DNA from: Thalassobius vesicularis
Lineage (GTDB): Bacteria; Pseudomonadota; Alphaproteobacteria; Rhodobacterales; Rhodobacteraceae
Direction of reading: 5' to 3'
DNA length: 64,000 nt
Assembly (NCBI RefSeq): GCF_004799325.1
Contig: NZ_SSMD01000005.1
Location: forward strand, 1-64,000
In this document: positions 61,502-64,000 of the stretch, in pieces
How the letters are laid out: each line of letters starts with the position of its first letter
How positions within the stretch are numbered: the stretch's first letter is position 1
Position numbers and translations under genes: made by a program
Notes under the pieces: model-generated
Database searches by the model: none
Told to the model about the DNA's origin: nothing
Seen by the model: only the letters and a program-made list of their open reading frames with translations

Positions 61502-62332
61502 ATGCGTTATGTTCGTTACGGTCAGCCGGGGGCCGAGAAGCCCGGCGTTCTGGATGCAGCAGGCCGTGTGCGCGACCTGTCGGGTGTCGTGGCCGATCTG
61601 TCGGGCGCGGTGCTGGGCGACCTGCCGCAAGTGGACCCGGAAACCTTGCCGCTGGTCGACGGCAATCCGCGTCTGGGCGTGCCCGTTGCGGGCATCGGCA
61701 AGCTGGTCTGCATCGGCCTGAACTACCGCGACCACGCCGAAGAGGCGGGCATGGCGATCCCTGTCGAACCCATCGTGTTCATGAAGGCGCTCAGCGCACT
61801 GAGCGGGCCGAACGATCCGGTCTCGATCCCGCGCAATTCGCTGAAGTCGGATTGGGAAGTCGAGCTGGGCGTCGTCATCGGCAAGCACGCGAAATACGTG
61901 AAGGCAGAGGATGCGCTGGATTACGTTGCCGGCTACACAATCGTCAACGACGTGTCCGAGCGCGCGTTCCAGACCGAGCGTGGCGGCCAGTGGACCAAGG
62001 GCAAAAGCTGCGACACCTTCGGGCCGGTGGGGCCGTGGCTGGTCAGCCGCGATGACGTCGCCGACCCGCAGAACCTGTCGCTGGAGCTGGACCTGAACGG
62101 CCAGAAGGCGCAGCGCGGGAATACCTCGTCGATGATTTTCACTGTCGCACAGATCATCGAGCATCTGTCAGAGATGATGAGCCTGCATCCGGGCGACGTG
62201 ATCGCCACCGGGACGCCTCCGGGTGTCGGGATGGGGATGAAACCGCCGCTATTCCTGAAGGCCGGCGATGTGATGGAGCTGCGGATCGAAGGGCTGGGCA
62301 GCCAGCGGCAAGAGGTCCAGCAGGACGCGTAA
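61502..62332 (+). CDS. Fumarylacetoacetate hydrolase family protein
   Basis: A 276-aa FAH-fold enzyme. Metal-binding Glu/Asp residues occur in SDWEVELGVVIGKHAKYV and ISDVSER-type VNDVSERAFQ. CIGLNYRDHAEEAGM and GDVIATGTPPGVGMGMKPP are conserved in ureidoglycolate lyase and 2-hydroxyhepta-2,4-diene-dioate isomerase types. The exact substrate is not fixed by sequence. GGAGGGGTGAG precedes the ATG. Confidence 0.9.
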   Translation: MRYVRYGQPGAEKPGVLDAAGRVRDLSGVVADLSGAVLGDLPQVDPETLPLVDGNPRLGVPVAGIGKLVCIGLNYRDHAEEAGMAIPVEPIVFMKALSALSGPNDPVSIPRNSLKSDWEVELGVVIGKHAKYVKAEDALDYVAGYTIVNDVSERAFQTERGGQWTKGKSCDTFGPVGPWLVSRDDVADPQNLSLELDLNGQKAQRGNTSSMIFTVAQIIEHLSEMMSLHPGDVIATGTPPGVGMGMKPPLFLKAGDVMELRIEGLGSQRQEVQQDA

Positions 62333-62334
62333 GA

Positions 62335-63303
62335 TCAGCAGGCGACCGGTGCGGTTTGCTCGTCCCGGTCGCAATGCGCTTCGAACAGATCGACGCATTG
62401 GCGGATGACCGAGGCGCGAATCGCCGGGGTTTCCATCAGCACCTCGTGCTCGGCCCCGTCGATTTCGACCAGTTGCCCGTCAGGCCAGCAGGCCATGCGC
62501 GACTGGATGCGGCGCGGATCGACGATACGCTCGTTCGTGCCGACAAAGGTGATGCACGGCACGGCGGGCGAGGGCTGGCGGCTTAGCTCCAGCGTCTCTT
62601 TCAGCGCCTCGTGCAGCCAATTGAGCGACGGCCCCCCAAGCGACAGCTCCGGATGGGTCAGAAGGTGCTGGCGCATCATTTCGAACATGTCCGGGTCGGT
62701 GGTCAGGGTGTTGTCCGCAAACGGCTCGGTCAGAACATAGGCGTCTTGTCGGGTGCCAGGGGCCAGGCCATTGGACGTACCCAGTTTGCGGCTGGCCCAG
62801 GTGATGGCCCAGGCGGCGGGACGCGCGGCGGCGTTCAGGATGATACCCCACATCGGCCCGGTAAAGACGCTGGCGTTGACCGGCAGCCCCTCCATCAAGG
62901 CGCGCAGACCGATTGCGCCGCCCATCGAGTGGGCAATCAGATACCACGGCTTGGGCAGTTCCAGATGTTCTGCGGCAGCGATGAGCGCCGCGACATCACG
63001 CTGATAATCCGAGAAGACCCCCACGTGGCCGATCTTGGGATTGTCCAACAGACGTTCGGCCAGACCCTGACCGCGCCAGTCGATGGCAAAGGTGGCGTAA
63101 CCCTCTTTGGCGAAATCGGCGGCGGTCTGGGCGTATTTCTCGGCGTATTCGGTGCGACCGGGGAACATCAGAACTGTTCCCCGCGCGTTTTCAGCAGGCC
63201 AAAGGACCGCGCGAATGCGCGGCCCGTCCGCCGTATCCAGCCAGTAGGCGCGCCCGTCGGGGGCGGTTTCGCAAATCTCGGACAGGAACGGCGCTTGCTG
63301 CAT
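62335..63303 (-). CDS. Alpha/beta hydrolase, monoacylglycerol-lipase-like
   Basis: A 322-aa serine hydrolase of the Hydrolase_4/PldB type. The nucleophile elbow is AHSMGGAIGLRAL. The oxyanion region is VLMFPGRTEYAEKYAQTAAD. The acid and His appear in IDPRRIQS-type VDPRRIQSR and GAEHEVLMETPAIR. The substrate is probably a lysophospholipid or monoglyceride, inferred from the family. It is in line with the SCP2 gene upstream, 5 nt apart. Confidence 0.88.
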   Translation of the reverse strand: MQQAPFLSEICETAPDGRAYWLDTADGPRIRAVLWPAENARGTVLMFPGRTEYAEKYAQTAADFAKEGYATFAIDWRGQGLAERLLDNPKIGHVGVFSDYQRDVAALIAAAEHLELPKPWYLIAHSMGGAIGLRALMEGLPVNASVFTGPMWGIILNAAARPAAWAITWASRKLGTSNGLAPGTRQDAYVLTEPFADNTLTTDPDMFEMMRQHLLTHPELSLGGPSLNWLHEALKETLELSRQPSPAVPCITFVGTNERIVDPRRIQSRMACWPDGQLVEIDGAEHEVLMETPAIRASVIRQCVDLFEAHCDRDEQTAPVAC

Positions 63304-63308
63304 TGCGA

Positions 63309-63599
63309 TCAGGCCAGAGCCGCGCCCAGCTGCATGGCTTTGCCCATGTCGCCGTCCACGCTCAGCTTGCCGGTCATGAAGGCCGCGGTGGGGTTCATGT
63401 CGCCGGTCATCATCGCTTCGAACGTGTCGGCATCGGCGGTCAGGGTGACGTCGGTTTCGTCATCGCCCAGACGCGCGCCAGCGGCGTCCACGACGATCGA
63501 ACCTTCGCCTTCGATCACGAATTTGGCCGAACCTTCAAAGCCCGCGTCGGCCAGTTTCTCGTTCAGAGCCGCCAGGGCCGCTTCGATCTTGTCGCTCAT
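63309..63599 (-). CDS. SCP2 sterol-binding domain protein
   Basis: A 96-aa single SCP2 domain (FVIEGEGSIVVDAAGARLGD, TLTADADTFEAMMTGDMNPTAAFMTGKL). It binds lipids or acyl-CoA in other organisms. GGAAGAGACC precedes ATG 63599. Together with the lipase-like gene just downstream it forms a two-gene unit that may act on lipids. Confidence 0.93.
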   Translation of the reverse strand: MSDKIEAALAALNEKLADAGFEGSAKFVIEGEGSIVVDAAGARLGDDETDVTLTADADTFEAMMTGDMNPTAAFMTGKLSVDGDMGKAMQLGAALA

Positions 63600-63668
63600 G
63601 GTCTCTTCCCTTTTATTTGATGTGCCGGGACTGTTCTTTCCCGGCCTGCGCGTTACACTCGGCCTGTT

Positions 63669-64000
63669 ATGAGCGTGAAGATACACTTTCTCAAACCTAT
63701 CGTCGCGGCAACACTGATCACAGTCACGTTTTCCTTACCCATATGGGCGGAAAACGAGGCTGAGGGCACTTTGCCTGCGGACATGCTTGGTGCGCTTCGG
63801 CAGGCTGAACCCGCCGAGGCGAAACGGCTGGCCGATGAGCTGGCCGTTAGGTGGGAGGCGTCCGGCTCTCCGGCGATGGATCTGCTGGTCAAACGGGCAA
63901 AGGATGCCGTCGCACGCGGCGACATGGATCAGGCGTTGGAGCATCTGACCGCGCTGACGGATCACGCTCCCGATTTTGCCGAAGGCTGGCACATGCGCGC
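63669..64000 (+). CDS. Exported TPR-type protein, 5' part
   Basis: The gene starts at ATG 63669 and runs off the window (110 codons seen). Residues 1-27 are a signal peptide (MSVKIHFLKPIVAATLITVT then FSLPIWA|E). The mature part is helical, with a tetratricopeptide-like unit DAVARGDMDQALEHLTALTDHAPDFAEGWH. It is divergent from the SCP2 gene. Function unknown. Confidence 0.75.
   Translation, partial: MSVKIHFLKPIVAATLITVTFSLPIWAENEAEGTLPADMLGALRQAEPAEAKRLADELAVRWEASGSPAMDLLVKRAKDAVARGDMDQALEHLTALTDHAPDFAEGWHMR

Overview
The window looks like a chromosomal segment of a Rhodobacteraceae (roseobacter-type) alphaproteobacterium. The evidence is a high-GC coding bias, an rRNA operon ending 5S-tRNA-fMet, a tRNA-His gene lacking G-1, short-form hisG paired with hisZ, a GTTC-N7-GTTC SOS box, a B12-dependent class II ribonucleotide reductase, and a CCCCCGGG/AG-TATTT palindromic repeat of the kind I associate with this family. 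All calls come from reading the sequence; no database search was run.

Layout. 1-255: end of an rRNA operon (5S, initiator tRNA, terminator). 300-955: debris, with an IS3-type orfA remnant carrying a stop codon abutting the 3' end of an aldehyde-dehydrogenase-like gene. 1-5.3 kb: glycine-zipper envelope protein, ygiQ, rsmB-type rRNA methyltransferase. 5.3-7.4 kb: a perfectly phased ~1.03 kb tandem duplication, each unit with a 209-210 aa putative calcium-binding secreted protein and the same upstream control elements. 7.4-9.4 kb: a decayed fragment and a TPP-dependent acetolactate-synthase-like enzyme. 9.4-12.5 kb: a compact integrase cassette with small unknown genes, lying against the 3' end of tRNA-Gln. 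12.6-24.6 kb: MscS channel, SH3 protein, 2-hydroxyacid dehydrogenase, gamma-glutamyltransferase, pirin, panC-panB, a dimethylglycine-dehydrogenase-like flavoprotein and small proteins. 24.6-34 kb: a minus-strand unit xdhA-xdhB-xdhC followed by a BMP-type ABC importer, joining purine uptake to purine oxidation and ending in a strong terminator. 34-45 kb: dnaE, slyX, a crotonase, hisS-hisZ-hisG, a SulP transporter. 45-54 kb: nrdJ, a Tat-exported MBL hydrolase, an NYN-domain protein, ribB-ribH-nusB, a possible structured RNA and SOS-regulated mmcB. 54-64 kb: tRNA-His, an RluA-family pseudouridine synthase, rpoH with a sigma32-like promoter, a dipeptidase, oligoendopeptidase F, an FAH-family enzyme, a lipase-like hydrolase, an SCP2 protein and the start of a TPR protein.

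Functional links. The purine unit (xdhABC plus ABC importer), pantothenate (panC-panB), riboflavin (ribB-ribH-nusB) and histidine (hisS-hisZ-hisG) clusters are translationally coupled by 1-11 nt overlaps or very short gaps. Regulation visible in the sequence includes the SOS box of mmcB, the heat-shock promoter of rpoH, twin operator-like palindromes before the duplicated secreted-protein genes, a hairpin covering the Shine-Dalgarno of the NYN gene, and an intrinsic terminator whose stem contains the gamma-glutamyltransferase start codon. The most unusual observations are the duplicated secreted-protein unit, the palindromic repeat inserted inside the xdhB reading frame, and the small integrase cassette.
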